NCBI RefSeq assembly: GCF_000717745.1
Contig: NZ_JOBH01000002.1
Span: 124,001-188,000 of the forward strand
DNA: 64,000 nucleotides
Source: Streptomyces violens
Lineage (GTDB): Bacteria; Actinomycetota; Actinomycetes; Streptomycetales; Streptomycetaceae
Direction of reading: 5' to 3'
The notes below the pieces were generated by a model. The model made no database searches, had not been told where the DNA came from, and was given only the letters and a program-made list of their open reading frames with translations. The position numbers and the translations under genes are program-made. How positions within the stretch are numbered: position 1 is the first letter of the stretch; each line of letters begins with the position of its first letter. Positions 26,135 to 37,513 of this stretch are shown here, piece by piece.

Positions 26135-26638
26135 TCAGATGTGGTAGATGTCGACCACGTGATGAATGCAGTCGTTCTTCAGAACGACCTTCTTCTTCCT
26201 GATCAGTGGGGTCTCGCCCGAGAAGTCGATGGTGTAGAACGACGTCCCGAAGTACGGGTCGATGTTCTGGTAGCGGTAGTACAGCGTGTGCCAGTTGAAG
26301 CGGACGTCGATCTCGGCGCCGCGGCGCTCGGCGACCTCCACGTTGGCGATGTGGTGGCCGGTGCGCGGCTCGGGGAGGCTGGTGGCGCTGGAGCGGTCCG
26401 TGCGGATGCGGAAGACCCGGTCCTCCAGGCCGCCGCGGTTGGCGTAGTAGATGAGGGAAATCTCGGTCTGGGGATCGCGGGTCAGCTCGTCGTCGTCCGC
26501 CCAGGCCGGCATCCAGAATTCGACGTCCGGGTGGTAGCACTCCAGCCACTTCTCGAACTCGCGGTCGTCGAGGTAGCGGGCTTCGCGGTAGAGGAACTGG
26601 CGGATGTCCTCAACCGAGATGTCAGTGGTGGTCGTCAT
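26135..26638 (-). CDS. benB: benzoate 1,2-dioxygenase small (beta) subunit
   Basis: The 167-residue cystatin-fold protein shows the beta-subunit pattern [30 protein letters not shown] and [20 protein letters not shown]. The beta subunit is structural and supports the alpha3beta3 hexamer. The start overlaps the benA stop in an ATGA, so expression is coupled. Confidence 0.95.
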   Translation of the reverse strand: MTTTTDISVEDIRQFLYREARYLDDREFEKWLECYHPDVEFWMPAWADDDELTRDPQTEISLIYYANRGGLEDRVFRIRTDRSSATSLPEPRTGHHIANVEVAERRGAEIDVRFNWHTLYYRYQNIDPYFGTSFYTIDFSGETPLIRKKKVVLKNDCIHHVVDIYHI

Positions 26639-27993
26639 GCCGTCGCTCCGTCCTCGGCCGCCACCGCGCGGCGCATGGTGTCCAGCCAGTAGCCGTGCTG
26701 GATCGGGTAGAGGGTCTCGTCCTCGGTGCGCGCGCCGCTGGCGATGGGGTGGATGCCGAGCTTCTTGGCGTCCTCGTCCGGGCCCTCGATCCTGTGGGCG
26801 ACGCCGCGGCTGAGGTCGTTCCAGGGCGCGGCCTCGGCCAGGTAGGTCTTCTGGCAGGAGCGGAACTCCTCCAAGTCGTCCGGGGTGGCCATGCCGGTGG
26901 CGTTGAAGAAGTCCTCGTACTGGCGGATGCGGTTGGCGCGGGCCTCGGCGCTCTCGCCCTTGGGGGCGATGCAGTAGATGGTGACCTCGGTTCTGTCCAC
27001 GGAGATCGGGCGGAAGTGCCGGATCTGGGAGCTGAACTGGTCCATCAGATAGACGTTCGGGTACAGGCAGAGATTGCGCGAGTACTCGATCATCCAGTCG
27101 GCCTTGTCCTCGCCGAACTCCGCGACCAGCTCGTCCCGGCGCTCGTTCAGCGAGCGGTTGGAGGGGTCCTCCCAGCGGGTCCACAGCAGCAGATGGCCGT
27201 GCTCGAAGGAGTAGTAGCCGCCCTTCTGGCGGGCCCAGCTGCCGGCGTCCATGTTCTTGGTGTCGTTGGCGGACTCGCCGGAGGAACGGCGGGCCGTGGT
27301 GGCCGCGTAGTTCCAGTGGGTGGCGGAGACGTGGTAGCCGTCGGCGCCGTTCTCCGCCTGGACCTTCCAGTTGCCGTCGTAGGTGTAGGTGGAGGAGCCG
27401 CGCAGCACCTCCAGGCCCTCCGGGGACTGGTCCACGATCATGTCGATGATCTTGGCGGCCTCGCCGAGGTGCTCGGTGAGCGGCAGGACGTCCGGGTTGA
27501 GGCTGCCGAAGAGGAAGCCGCGGTAGTTCTCGAAGCGGGCGACCTTCGTCAGGTCGTGCGAGCCGTCCTTGTTGAACTGCTCCGGGTAGCCGGCGCCGCG
27601 GCCGTCCTTGACCTTCAGCAGCTTGCCGGAGTTGTTGAAGGTCCAGCCGTGGAACGGACAGGTGAAGGTGGTGCGGTTGTCCGTCTTGCGGCGGCAGAGC
27701 ATCGCGCCGCGGTGGCTGCAGGCGTTGATCAGGGCGTTGAGCTCGCCGTCCTTGCTCCGCGAGAGCACCACGGGCTGGCGGCCGATGTACGTCGTGAAGT
27801 AGTCGCCGACCTCGGGGATCTGCGTCTCGTGGGCGAGGTACACCCAGTTGCCCTCGAAGATGTGCTTCATCTCCAGCTCGAAGATCTCCTCGTCCGTGAA
27901 GATCTTCCGGCGCGCCCGGTGGATGCCGTTCTCCTCGTCCTCCACCAGGGCGTCGTCCAGGATCGCCCGGGTGCCGGCCGACGTCTGCGTCAT
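26635..27993 (-). CDS. benA: benzoate 1,2-dioxygenase large (alpha) subunit
   Basis: The 452-residue subunit has the Rieske cluster ligands Cys92, His94, Cys112 and His115 ([16 protein letters not shown]) and the catalytic iron site with His221 and His226 ([14 protein letters not shown]) and a later Asp in [10 protein letters not shown]. It dihydroxylates benzoate to the cis-diol carboxylate. ATG 27993 is the first gene of the minus-strand operon; the 228 bases upstream are shared with the divergent LysR gene and contain an ATAT-N7-ATAT site. Confidence 0.95.
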   Translation of the reverse strand: MTQTSAGTRAILDDALVEDEENGIHRARRKIFTDEEIFELEMKHIFEGNWVYLAHETQIPEVGDYFTTYIGRQPVVLSRSKDGELNALINACSHRGAMLCRRKTDNRTTFTCPFHGWTFNNSGKLLKVKDGRGAGYPEQFNKDGSHDLTKVARFENYRGFLFGSLNPDVLPLTEHLGEAAKIIDMIVDQSPEGLEVLRGSSTYTYDGNWKVQAENGADGYHVSATHWNYAATTARRSSGESANDTKNMDAGSWARQKGGYYSFEHGHLLLWTRWEDPSNRSLNERRDELVAEFGEDKADWMIEYSRNLCLYPNVYLMDQFSSQIRHFRPISVDRTEVTIYCIAPKGESAEARANRIRQYEDFFNATGMATPDDLEEFRSCQKTYLAEAAPWNDLSRGVAHRIEGPDEDAKKLGIHPIASGARTEDETLYPIQHGYWLDTMRRAVAAEDGATA

Positions 27994-28116
27994 GGTCCCT
28001 CCAAACCTGCGTGCACGGCCCCCGTCCTGGGGCTCACGTCCGCTTTTCAGCACCATGACAGGGCGGTTAAGCCGCCACCCCGGGCATTTCCCCAGGGTTC
28101 ACCCAGGGCCTCATCC

Positions 28117-28131
28117 ATATCCCTTGCATAT
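28117..28131. promoter_or_regulatory. probable LysR-type operator (ATAT-N7-ATAT)
   Basis: ATATCCCTTGCATAT matches the T-N11-A rule and resembles the ATAC-N7-GTAT sites bound by BenM/CatM-type regulators of benzoate and catechol genes. It lies between divergent benA and lysR, 124 bases upstream of the benA ATG and 91 upstream of the lysR ATG. Confidence 0.6.
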
Positions 28132-28221
28132 CAATCGGCCGGAAATGAGTATTTCTCTCGTCTGAGAACGGCTGCCTACGATGAGCCGCATTCCGGCGGC
28201 AAAGCAGCCAAGGAGGCTCTC

Positions 28222-29131
28222 ATGGAACTGCGCCACCTGCGCTATTTCGTCGCCGTCGCCGAGACCCGTCATTTCGGCCGGGCCGCGGAGAACCTGCACA
28301 TGGCACAGCCACCGCTGTCCCAGGCGATCCGGCAGCTCGAGGCGGATCTCGGGGTCGAGCTCTTCACCCGTACCACCCGCCAGGTGGCCCTGACCGGGGC
28401 CGGCGAGGTCTTCCGTACCGACGCGGTGCGCATCCTGCAGTCCGTCGACGAGGCGACCACCCGTGTGCGCCGCTTCGCGAAGGGCGCGGAGGGCATTCTG
28501 CGGCTGGGCCTCACCGGAACCGCCTGCTACAGGCAGCTCCCGGAGATCGCCCGGCTGGTCAAGGAGGAGATGCCGGGGGTGGCACTGGAGATCCACACCG
28601 AGCTGCTGACCCCGGCGCAGGAGCTGGCCCTCAGCGAGAACCGCCTCGACGTGGGCATGCTCCGGCCGCCGGTGCGCCAGGAGGGCATCGTCTGCCGGGA
28701 GGTCGCCCGGGAGCCGCTGGTACTGGCGGTCCCCGAGGACCACTGGCTGAGCGACGCGGAGAGCGCCGAGGTCGGTCAGCTGCGCCACGAGAACTTCATC
28801 ATGTACGCGGCGAGCTCCCGCTCCGTCGTCAATGACGCAGTCACCAGGAGCTGCCTCGCGGCGGGCTACTACCCGCACTGCGCACACGATGTCACCGAGA
28901 CCTCGACCGCGCTGGCGCTCGTCGCCGCCGGCCTGGGGATCGCCCTGCTCCCCGACTCCGTCCGCTCGGTCTCCCGCGACGGCGTCGTCTTCAAGCCCCT
29001 CCGGGACGCGGAGACCGTCGGACTCGCCCTCGCCTGGCGCGAGAAAGACGCCTCTCCCCTGCTGGAGACGCTGATCGGCGTCCTGGAGGCGCACGACGTC
29101 TTCGTCGCGGCACCACCCATTGAGGACTCGC

Positions 29132-29151
<20 letters not shown>
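28222..29151 (+). CDS. LysR-type regulator of the ben/cat genes
   Basis: The 309-residue protein starts at ATG 28222 behind AGGAGG. The N-terminal winged helix (MELRHLRYFVAVAETRHFGR through QAIRQLEADLGVELFTR) and the substrate-binding domain resemble the CatM/BenM/CatR group, including a ligand-pocket region GTACYRQLPEI. Members of that group respond to cis,cis-muconate or benzoate. Its stop lies 20 bases inside catB, so the regulator is co-transcribed with the catabolic genes it probably controls. Confidence 0.9.
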
Positions 29152-31137
<1,986 letters not shown>

Positions 31138-31139
31138 GC

Positions 31140-31421
31140 ATGCTGTTCGCAGTGAAGATGGACGTGAACATCCCCACCGACCTGGATCCCGAGGTCAAGG
31201 CCGACACGATCGCCCGCGAGAAGGCGTACTCCCAGGAGCTCCAGAAGGCCGGGAAGTGGCCGCACATCTGGCGGTGCGTCGGCCAGTACTCCAACCTCAG
31301 CATCTTCGACGTCGAATCCAACGACGAGCTGCACGACATCCTCTGGGGCCTGCCGCTCTTCCCGTACATGTCCATAGAGGTGACGCCGCTGGCCGTGCAC
31401 CCCTCCGACATCAACGCGTGA
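31140..31421 (+). CDS. catC: muconolactone delta-isomerase
   Basis: The 93-residue protein (MLFAVKMDVNIPTDLDPEVK at the start, GLPLFPYMSIEVTPLAVHPS at the end) is of standard CatC length and pattern. It moves the double bond of muconolactone to give 3-oxoadipate enol-lactone. Active CatC is a decamer of small subunits. The gene is tightly packed between catA and pcaI. Confidence 0.95.
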   Translation: MLFAVKMDVNIPTDLDPEVKADTIAREKAYSQELQKAGKWPHIWRCVGQYSNLSIFDVESNDELHDILWGLPLFPYMSIEVTPLAVHPSDINA

Positions 31422-31432
31422 CGGAGCGGTCC

Positions 31433-32188
31433 ATGGACAAGGTCGTGGCCACCGCCGCTGAAGCGGTGGCGGACGTAAGGGACGGCGCCTCGTTCGCCGT
31501 CGGCGGTTTCGGGCTCAGCGGCGTCCCCGACGTGTTGATCCAGGCGCTGTACGAGACCGGCGCCGGCGGGCTGCGCGTGGTCTCCAACAACTGCGGCGTG
31601 GACGGCGGCGGCCTGGGCATCCTGCTCGCCGCCGGCCGGATCGCCCGGGTGACCGGCTCCTACGTCGGCAACAACAAGGAGTTCGCCCGCCAGTACCTCG
31701 CCGGGGAACTGGAACTGGAGCTCACCCCGCAGGGCACGCTCGCCGAGCGGCTGCGGGCCGGCGGCTGCGGCATCCCGGCGTTCTTCACCCCGGCCGGGGT
31801 GGGCACGGACGTCGCGGACGGCGGCATGCCGCTGCGGTACGCGGCGGATGGTGGCGTGGCCAAGGCGTCGCCGCCCAAGGAGGTACGCGAGTTCGACGGC
31901 ATGCCGTACGTGCTGGAGCGCGGCATCACCACCGACTTCGCGCTCGTCCGGGCCGCGAAGGGCGACCGGCACGGCAACCTCGTCTTCCACAAGGCCGCGC
32001 GCAACTTCAACCCGCTCGCGGCGATGGCCGGCAAGGTCACCGTCGCGGAGGTGGAGGAGCTGGTCGAGCCGGGTGTGCTGGACCCGGACGAGGTGCATCT
32101 GCCGGGCGTGTTCGTCCAACGGGTGGTCGAGCTGACGCCCGCTCAGGCGGCGGACAAGCAGGTCGAACGAAGGACGGTGCGCGCCTGA
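31433..32188 (+). CDS. pcaI: 3-oxoadipate CoA-transferase subunit A
   Basis: The 251-residue alpha subunit has the CoA-binding pattern [20 protein letters not shown] and [20 protein letters not shown] of SCOT-type enzymes. With PcaJ it transfers CoA from succinyl-CoA to 3-oxoadipate. Its last base is the first base of the pcaJ start. Placement inside a cat operon points to 3-oxoadipate rather than acetoacetate as substrate. Confidence 0.9.
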   Translation: MDKVVATAAEAVADVRDGASFAVGGFGLSGVPDVLIQALYETGAGGLRVVSNNCGVDGGGLGILLAAGRIARVTGSYVGNNKEFARQYLAGELELELTPQGTLAERLRAGGCGIPAFFTPAGVGTDVADGGMPLRYAADGGVAKASPPKEVREFDGMPYVLERGITTDFALVRAAKGDRHGNLVFHKAARNFNPLAAMAGKVTVAEVEELVEPGVLDPDEVHLPGVFVQRVVELTPAQAADKQVERRTVRA

Positions 32189-32844
32189 TGGGCTGGACCA
32201 GGGAAGAGATGGCCGCGCGGGCCGCGGGCGAGCTGCGCGACGGCGACTATGTGAACCTCGGCATCGGGCTGCCCACGCTGGTGCCCAGCTATCTGCCCGA
32301 GGGTGTGGACGTGGTGCTGCAGTCCGAGAACGGGCTGCTGGGCGTCGGCCCGTACCCGGCCGAGGACGAGGTCGACCCGGACCTGATCAACGCGGGCAAG
32401 GAGACCGTCACGGTCCTCCCCGGCGCGGCGTTCTTCGACTCCGCGCTCCCCTTCGGCATGATCCGCGGCGGCCACATCGACACCGCGATCCTCGGCGCGA
32501 TGCAGGTCTCCGCCCGCGGTGACCTCGCCAACTGGATGATCCCGGGGAAGATGGTCAAGGGCATGGGCGGCGCGATGGACCTCGTGCACGGCGCCCGCCG
32601 GGTGGTCGTGGTCATGGACCACACCGCCAAGGACGGCAGCCCGAAGATCGTCGAGGACTGCTCCCTGCCGCTGACCGGCCGGGCCTGCGTCCACCGGATC
32701 ATCACCGACCTCGGCGTCCTGGACGTGACGGAGGACGGTCTCGTACTGGTGGAGACGGCGCCGGGCGTCCCGCCGGAGGAGATCGTCGCGCGTACGGATG
32801 CGCCCGTACGGCTGCTCGCGACGCACACTCAGGAGGGCGCGTGA
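32188..32844 (+). CDS. pcaJ: 3-oxoadipate CoA-transferase subunit B
   Basis: The 218-residue beta subunit carries the catalytic Glu47 in [12 protein letters not shown], which forms the enzyme-CoA thioester, and the GIGLPTLVP loop. The ATG shares a base with the pcaI stop and the stop overlaps the next gene by 4 bases. Confidence 0.92.
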   Translation: MGWTREEMAARAAGELRDGDYVNLGIGLPTLVPSYLPEGVDVVLQSENGLLGVGPYPAEDEVDPDLINAGKETVTVLPGAAFFDSALPFGMIRGGHIDTAILGAMQVSARGDLANWMIPGKMVKGMGGAMDLVHGARRVVVVMDHTAKDGSPKIVEDCSLPLTGRACVHRIITDLGVLDVTEDGLVLVETAPGVPPEEIVARTDAPVRLLATHTQEGA

Positions 32845-33635
32845 CGTCGCTGCCCCATCACGTACTGGACGGCCCCGAGGACGCGCCGCCAATCGTCCTC
32901 GGGCCCTCCCTCGGCACCTCGCTCGCCGTCTGGGAGCCGCAGCTCGCCGAGCTCGCCCGCACCCACCGCGTGCTCCGCTTCGACCTGCCGGGCCACGGCG
33001 GTACGCCCGTGAGCGTGCTGCCCGACCCCACGCCCGGCAGAACGACCGTCGCCCATCTGGCCCGGCTCGTGCTGGACGTGGCCGAGCACCACGGCTGGGG
33101 GACGTTCCACTACGCTGGGATCTCGCTCGGCGGCGCGATCGGCGCGTATCTGGCGGTGCATCACACCGACCGGCTCGCCTCGCTCGCGATGATCTGCTCC
33201 TCGGCCCGCTTCGGCGACCCGGCGGGCTGGCGGGAGCGCGCCGCTTCGGTGCGCGAGCACGGCACGGCGGCGATGCTGCAGCCCACGCCGGGCCGCTGGT
33301 TCGCCGATCCCAGTACCGCCGCGGGCCCGCGCGGCACCGCCCTGCTGGGCGATCTCGCCGCCGCGGACCGGGCCGGGTACGCGGCCTGCTGCGACGCGCT
33401 GGCCGGCTACGACGTACGGTCCGAGCTGTGGTCGGTTTCCGCGCGCACGCTCGTCGTCGCCGGGCGCCAGGACCCGGCGACGCCGCCCGCGCACGCCCGG
33501 GAGATCGCCGACGGGGTGCCCGGCGCGGCCCTCGTCGAGGTCGCGGGCGCCGCCCATCTGGCGGGGGTCGAGCGGCCGGACGCGGTGAACGCGGCGCTGC
33601 GGGTGCATCTGGACGCGGCGACGCGCGGGCACTGA
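32841..33635 (+). CDS. pcaD: 3-oxoadipate enol-lactonase
   Basis: The 264-residue alpha/beta hydrolase has the nucleophile Ser95 in [10 protein letters not shown], an Asp in [12 protein letters not shown] and a His in [11 protein letters not shown], with the PcaD-like [13 protein letters not shown] loop. It hydrolyses the enol-lactone to 3-oxoadipate, the step before PcaIJ, so its position after pcaIJ is out of pathway order. It is a single-domain lactonase, not the fused PcaL seen in some actinobacteria. GTG 32841 overlaps pcaJ. Confidence 0.9.
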   Translation: MTSLPHHVLDGPEDAPPIVLGPSLGTSLAVWEPQLAELARTHRVLRFDLPGHGGTPVSVLPDPTPGRTTVAHLARLVLDVAEHHGWGTFHYAGISLGGAIGAYLAVHHTDRLASLAMICSSARFGDPAGWRERAASVREHGTAAMLQPTPGRWFADPSTAAGPRGTALLGDLAAADRAGYAACCDALAGYDVRSELWSVSARTLVVAGRQDPATPPAHAREIADGVPGAALVEVAGAAHLAGVERPDAVNAALRVHLDAATRGH

Positions 33636-33676
33636 CGGTGCGTCACCTCGCGCGCCCCCGCCGACGGTGCGTCACC
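33634..33676. repeat. duplicated 14-base element between convergent genes
   Basis: GACGGTGCGTCACC occurs at 33634-33647 and again at 33663-33676. Each copy can fold as a small GGTG-CGT-CACC hairpin. Lying between the ends of pcaD and the convergent acyltransferase gene, it may help terminate transcription from both sides. Confidence 0.6.
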
Positions 33677-33683
33677 GCACGCG

Positions 33684-35030
33684 TCACCCCAGCGCGGCCG
33701 GCCGCGCCCCGCGCTGCTCGCCCCGGGGCAGCGGAAGGCCGCCCAGCGGTCCCGCGAGTACCCGTCCCACGCGCTGGCCCGGCAGTTCGACCAGCCGGTG
33801 CGCGAGCATGGCCAGCGGCAGCAGCAGGGCGAGGTAGGCGGCCATCAGCAGCGGTGTGTCGTGCTGCTGCCACGGCACGGCCAGGTCGCACACCTCCAGG
33901 ACGAGCGGGTGCAGGAGGTAGAGCGAGTAACTGAGCACGCCGCAGTGGGCGAGCCAGCGCGGTACGCGGTGCCGCCGCAGGGCCATCGCCGCGCCGAAGG
34001 TCAGCAGCGCGAGCCCGGCCGTGACCGCCCAGATCCGCACGGCGGACTCCGGGTTGCTGCCGCCCGTGACCGCGTCCGGACGGGATCCGATGTGCAGCGC
34101 GGCGGAAAGCACGGCGGCCGCGAGCACGGTGGCCGCCACGGCCGGCCCGGCGGCCCTGCCGAGCTGCCCGCGCTCCATCCTGTACAGCACGGTCCCGGTG
34201 AACATCAGGGACAGCAGCGCGATCCCCTGCCAGGGCGGGATGCGGCCGTTGAAGAGGATCAGGACCGCGGCCAGCGCGCCCCCGAGCAGCGCACCGGCCC
34301 GGTTCCACGGCGCCCGCCCCAGGGCCACGGCGCACAGCGCGACGGCCGCCCCGAGCGCGGTCGCCGCGATCACCGTCGTGCCGCCCAGCCCCCGCGACAG
34401 CGCCGCGACGGGCAGCATCCCGCCTGCCGCGATGCCGAGCGCGGCCAGGCCCAGGGCCATTGACGCGGAGCGCCGGTGCAGTCGCAGCGCGAAGAGCGCC
34501 GCGACCAGGAAGTAGAACACCATCTCGTACGAGAGGGTCCACAGCACATTGATCGCGTTGGGCACCCCGAGCAGGTCCTGCAGCATCGTCCCGTGCGCGA
34601 CCAGGGCGCTCAGCGGGTCGCGCTCCCCCAGCCCCTCGCGCAGCCTGCCCGGTCCCCACAGGACGAGGAGCGCCGTGGCCGCCAGCGCGACGCACAGCAG
34701 CGGGCAGAGGCGGCAGATCCGGCCGACCCAGAAGCGGCGCAGCGAGCCGCTCCGCTCCAGGGAGGCCGGGATGATGTAGCCGCTGACCAGGAAGAAGACG
34801 ATGACGCCGTACGTACCGGGGTTGACGTACCGCAGCACGGTGGCGGACAGCTCGGGCAGATAGCGCGGCCCCGCATGGTGCAGCGCGACCATCAGCGCCC
34901 CGATGCCCCGCAGCGCGTCGAGCCACGCCAGCCGCCGGTCAGGGCCCGGTCCCGGTCCCGCGCCCGGCAGGTCGGGCACGTGTGCCGGGCGGTGCGAATG
35001 GGAGGACTGCAGCCATGCCACATCACTCAT
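33684..35030 (-). CDS. acyltransferase 3 family membrane protein
   Basis: ATG 35030 gives 448 residues; the longer frame runs through the divergent TetR gene and is rejected. The first helix carries the family motif RLAWLDALRGIGALMVALHHAG and is followed by VIVFFLVSGYIIPASLERSG and FWVGRICRLCPLLC, with about ten hydrophobic segments in all. Such enzymes O-acylate sugars, lipids or antibiotics at the membrane. No ribosome site is obvious. It is divergent from a TetR gene and converges with pcaD. Confidence 0.85.
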   Translation of the reverse strand: MSDVAWLQSSHSHRPAHVPDLPGAGPGPGPDRRLAWLDALRGIGALMVALHHAGPRYLPELSATVLRYVNPGTYGVIVFFLVSGYIIPASLERSGSLRRFWVGRICRLCPLLCVALAATALLVLWGPGRLREGLGERDPLSALVAHGTMLQDLLGVPNAINVLWTLSYEMVFYFLVAALFALRLHRRSASMALGLAALGIAAGGMLPVAALSRGLGGTTVIAATALGAAVALCAVALGRAPWNRAGALLGGALAAVLILFNGRIPPWQGIALLSLMFTGTVLYRMERGQLGRAAGPAVAATVLAAAVLSAALHIGSRPDAVTGGSNPESAVRIWAVTAGLALLTFGAAMALRRHRVPRWLAHCGVLSYSLYLLHPLVLEVCDLAVPWQQHDTPLLMAAYLALLLPLAMLAHRLVELPGQRVGRVLAGPLGGLPLPRGEQRGARPAALG

Positions 35031-35186
35031 CGTCACACCGTACGTACGTTGCGTGGCGATCGCACGTCGAGCTGACGCTGCATCAGTCGTACGGGTCACG
35101 GACGGCCGCCCGGGGCCCTCGCCACACACCGGAGGGGTCTGCCTAGACTGGGCCGACCAGTGGACCGTTCGCGAGGAGCCAGCCGT

Positions 35187-35849
35187 ATGACCGCCGTTCA
35201 CCCGCCGGCCCGTGCCGCAGGGCGGCAGCGCGACGCGGCGCGGACCCGGGCGGAGATCCTCAAGGTCGCGACGGAGGAGTTCGCGCGGCAGGGGTACACG
35301 GGAGCGCGGGTGGATGAGATCGCGGCCCGCATCCACACCACGAAGCGGATGATCTATTACTACTTCGGCAGCAAGGAGCAGCTCTTCACGGCCGTACTGG
35401 AGCACGCGTACGCGGGCATCAGGCAGCAGGAACAGGAGCTGGACGTCGAGCACCTGGATCCCGCGGCGGCCATCCGGCGGCTGGCCGAGCTCACCTTCGA
35501 CCACCACGAGGCGCACCCGGACTTCATCCGCCTGGTGAGCATCGAGAACATCCACGAGGCGGAGCACATCACCGCCTCGGAGACGATCGGCCGGCTCAAC
35601 TCGCCCGCGATCGAGGTGATCGGGCGGATTCTCGACGAGGGCCGCGCGCAGGGCGTGTTCACGGCGGACGTGGACGCGATCGACCTGCACGCGATGATCA
35701 GCTCGTTCTGCTTCTTCCGGGTCGCCAACCGGCACACCTTCGGCGCGCTCTTCGCGCGCGACCTGACGGCGGCGGACCGCCGGGAGCACTACCGCACGAT
35801 GCTCGGCGACATGGTGCTCGGCTATCTGACGGGCGACCACGCCCGCTGA
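35187..35849 (+). CDS. TetR-family regulator of the hydroaromatic (quinate/shikimate) module
   Basis: The 220-residue protein has a TetR helix-turn-helix (RAEILKVATEEFARQGYTGA then RVDEIAARIHTTKRMIYYYF) and a C-terminal domain with DFIRLVSIENIHEAEHI. The start ATG 35187 follows GCGAGGAG. It lies 195 bases upstream of the MHS transporter, whose promoter region holds a TTAACT-N8-AGTTAA palindrome; a related site precedes the dehydrogenase gene. Regulation of these genes in response to an aromatic or hydroaromatic ligand is inferred. Confidence 0.88.
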   Translation: MTAVHPPARAAGRQRDAARTRAEILKVATEEFARQGYTGARVDEIAARIHTTKRMIYYYFGSKEQLFTAVLEHAYAGIRQQEQELDVEHLDPAAAIRRLAELTFDHHEAHPDFIRLVSIENIHEAEHITASETIGRLNSPAIEVIGRILDEGRAQGVFTADVDAIDLHAMISSFCFFRVANRHTFGALFARDLTAADRREHYRTMLGDMVLGYLTGDHAR

Positions 35850-35964
35850 CCGGGTGACACCGCCCCCGGAGACCGGGTGACCGGCCCCTCACCCATCGCC
35901 ACGTGCGGAAATTGTTTCCGCCAGATGTCTTGACAGTGTCCTGCGGGGGATTGAGGATCGCTGC

Positions 35965-35986
35965 AATTAACTACCTAGTGAGTTAA
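35965..35986. promoter_or_regulatory. TetR-type operator upstream of the MHS transporter
   Basis: AATTAACTACCTAGTGAGTTAA contains perfect arms TTAACT (35967-35972) and AGTTAA (35981-35986) around an 8-base centre with CTAG. It lies 58 bases before the transporter start. Its left half is almost identical to the site at 37469-37483. Confidence 0.7.
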
Positions 35987-36044
35987 CCCGCAGCCCGCCG
36001 CCACCCGTCAAAGACGCGGGTGGCCGTCCCCCCGTGGAGCAGGC

Positions 36045-37409
36045 ATGTCCGCTCTCTCGTCCGAGGCCGGGGCCCCGCCCCCCGCCCGGCCGCGCAAAGC
36101 CGCCGTCGCCGCCTGGATCGGCAGCGCGCTGGAGTACTACGACTTCTTCATCTACGGCAGCGCCGCGGCGTTGGTCTTCCCGAAGATTTTCTTCGATCCG
36201 TCCGATCCGGCGACCGCGACGCTGATCTCGCTGGCGACCTTCGGTGTCGCCTACGCGGCCCGCCCGATCGGCGCGCTCTTCCTGGGCCACTACGGCGACC
36301 GGCTCGGCCGCCGCAAGATCATGGTCTTCACCCTGATGCTGATGGGCCTGTCGACCTTCCTGATCGGCTGTCTGCCGACATACGCGCAGGTCGGAACCGC
36401 AGCCCCGGTCCTGCTCGTCCTGATGCGCGTGCTGCAGGGCCTCTCCGCCGCCGGTGAGCAGGCCAGCGCCAATTCCATGACGCTGGAACACGCGCCCGAG
36501 CACCGACGGGGGTACTACACGAGCTTCGCGCTCAACGGCACCCAGGCGGGCCAGATCATCGCCACTCTGGTCTTCATCCCCGTGGCCGCGCTCCCCGAGG
36601 AGCAGCTCTACACCTGGGGCTGGCGCCTCCCGTTCCTGGTCAGCGTGGCCGTTACGGCTGCCGGGTACCTCATCCGGCGCAAGCTCACGGAGACCCCGGT
36701 CTTCGAGCAGGCCGCGGCCGACGACGCGGTGGCCAAGCTGCCGCTCGCGGACCTGCTCCGCAACCACTGGGCCGACGTACTGCGAGTGATCGCGGCCGCC
36801 CTGATCGCCACCGTCAGCACGATCTTCTCGGTCTGGGCCCTGGCGTACGCCATCAGCGACGCGGTCGGCCTGGACAAGTCGGCGATGCTCTGGGTCGGCG
36901 TGCTCTCCAACGCGGTCGCGCTGCTCGCGATCCCGCTGTGGGCCAAGCTGTCGGACCGGATCGGCCGCAAGCCGGTCTTCCTGATCGGCTCGCTCGGCTC
37001 GGCCGTCATGATCTTCGTGTACCTGTGGGCCGTCTCGACCGGCAGCTACCCGCTGGTCTTCCTCACCGGCATCGTCTTCTTCGGCGTGGTCTACAGCGCC
37101 GCCAACGGCATCTGGCCCTCGTTCTACGGCGAGATGTTCCCGACCCGGGTCCGGCTCTCCGGTATGGCCATCGGCACCCAGATCGGCTTCGCGGTCGCGG
37201 GCTTCGCTGTGAGCATCGCCGAGCGGATCGCCGGGTCCGGCGGCAGCAACTGGGTCGGAGTGGCCACCTTTACTGCCGGGACCTGCGTGATCTGCTCCCT
37301 CGCCGTACTGACCGGCCGGGAGACCTACCGCGTGCCGACCGCGCTGCTCGGCGAGAAGCCGGAGCAGGCGAAGGACCGCGGCGACCTGGCCGGCGCCACC
37401 TCCGTCTGA
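36045..37409 (+). CDS. MHS-family transporter, probable shikimate/quinate or aromatic acid uptake
   Basis: The 454-residue carrier has the MHS entrance motif SALEYYDFFIYGSAAALVFP, GHYGDRLGRRKIMVFTLMLM, and LSDRIGRKPVFL. It stands at the head of a likely operon or regulon with quinate/shikimate dehydrogenase and 3-dehydroshikimate dehydratase, which suggests uptake of shikimate, quinate or dehydroshikimate. The arrangement parallels the qsuA-type transporter of the Corynebacterium qsu cluster. ATG 36045 follows GTGGAGCAGGC. Confidence 0.85.
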   Translation: MSALSSEAGAPPPARPRKAAVAAWIGSALEYYDFFIYGSAAALVFPKIFFDPSDPATATLISLATFGVAYAARPIGALFLGHYGDRLGRRKIMVFTLMLMGLSTFLIGCLPTYAQVGTAAPVLLVLMRVLQGLSAAGEQASANSMTLEHAPEHRRGYYTSFALNGTQAGQIIATLVFIPVAALPEEQLYTWGWRLPFLVSVAVTAAGYLIRRKLTETPVFEQAAADDAVAKLPLADLLRNHWADVLRVIAAALIATVSTIFSVWALAYAISDAVGLDKSAMLWVGVLSNAVALLAIPLWAKLSDRIGRKPVFLIGSLGSAVMIFVYLWAVSTGSYPLVFLTGIVFFGVVYSAANGIWPSFYGEMFPTRVRLSGMAIGTQIGFAVAGFAVSIAERIAGSGGSNWVGVATFTAGTCVICSLAVLTGRETYRVPTALLGEKPEQAKDRGDLAGATSV

Positions 37410-37468
37410 CCGGCGCCGGTCCCGGAGGGCCGCGGGTCGCCCTTTCCCCCGCGGCCCTCCGCCGCCAT

Positions 37469-37490
37469 AATTAACTATCTAGTACGTTCA
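37469..37490. promoter_or_regulatory. second TTAACTA-CTAGT operator-like site
   Basis: AATTAACTATCTAGT (37469-37483) matches the upstream site AATTAACTACCTAGT at all but one base; the right half (ACGTTCA) is degenerate. It lies about 25 bases before the TTG start of the dehydrogenase gene, an ideal place for repression. Confidence 0.65.
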
Positions 37491-37513
37491 TAACGCACCA
37501 CCAGGGAGTCGCG

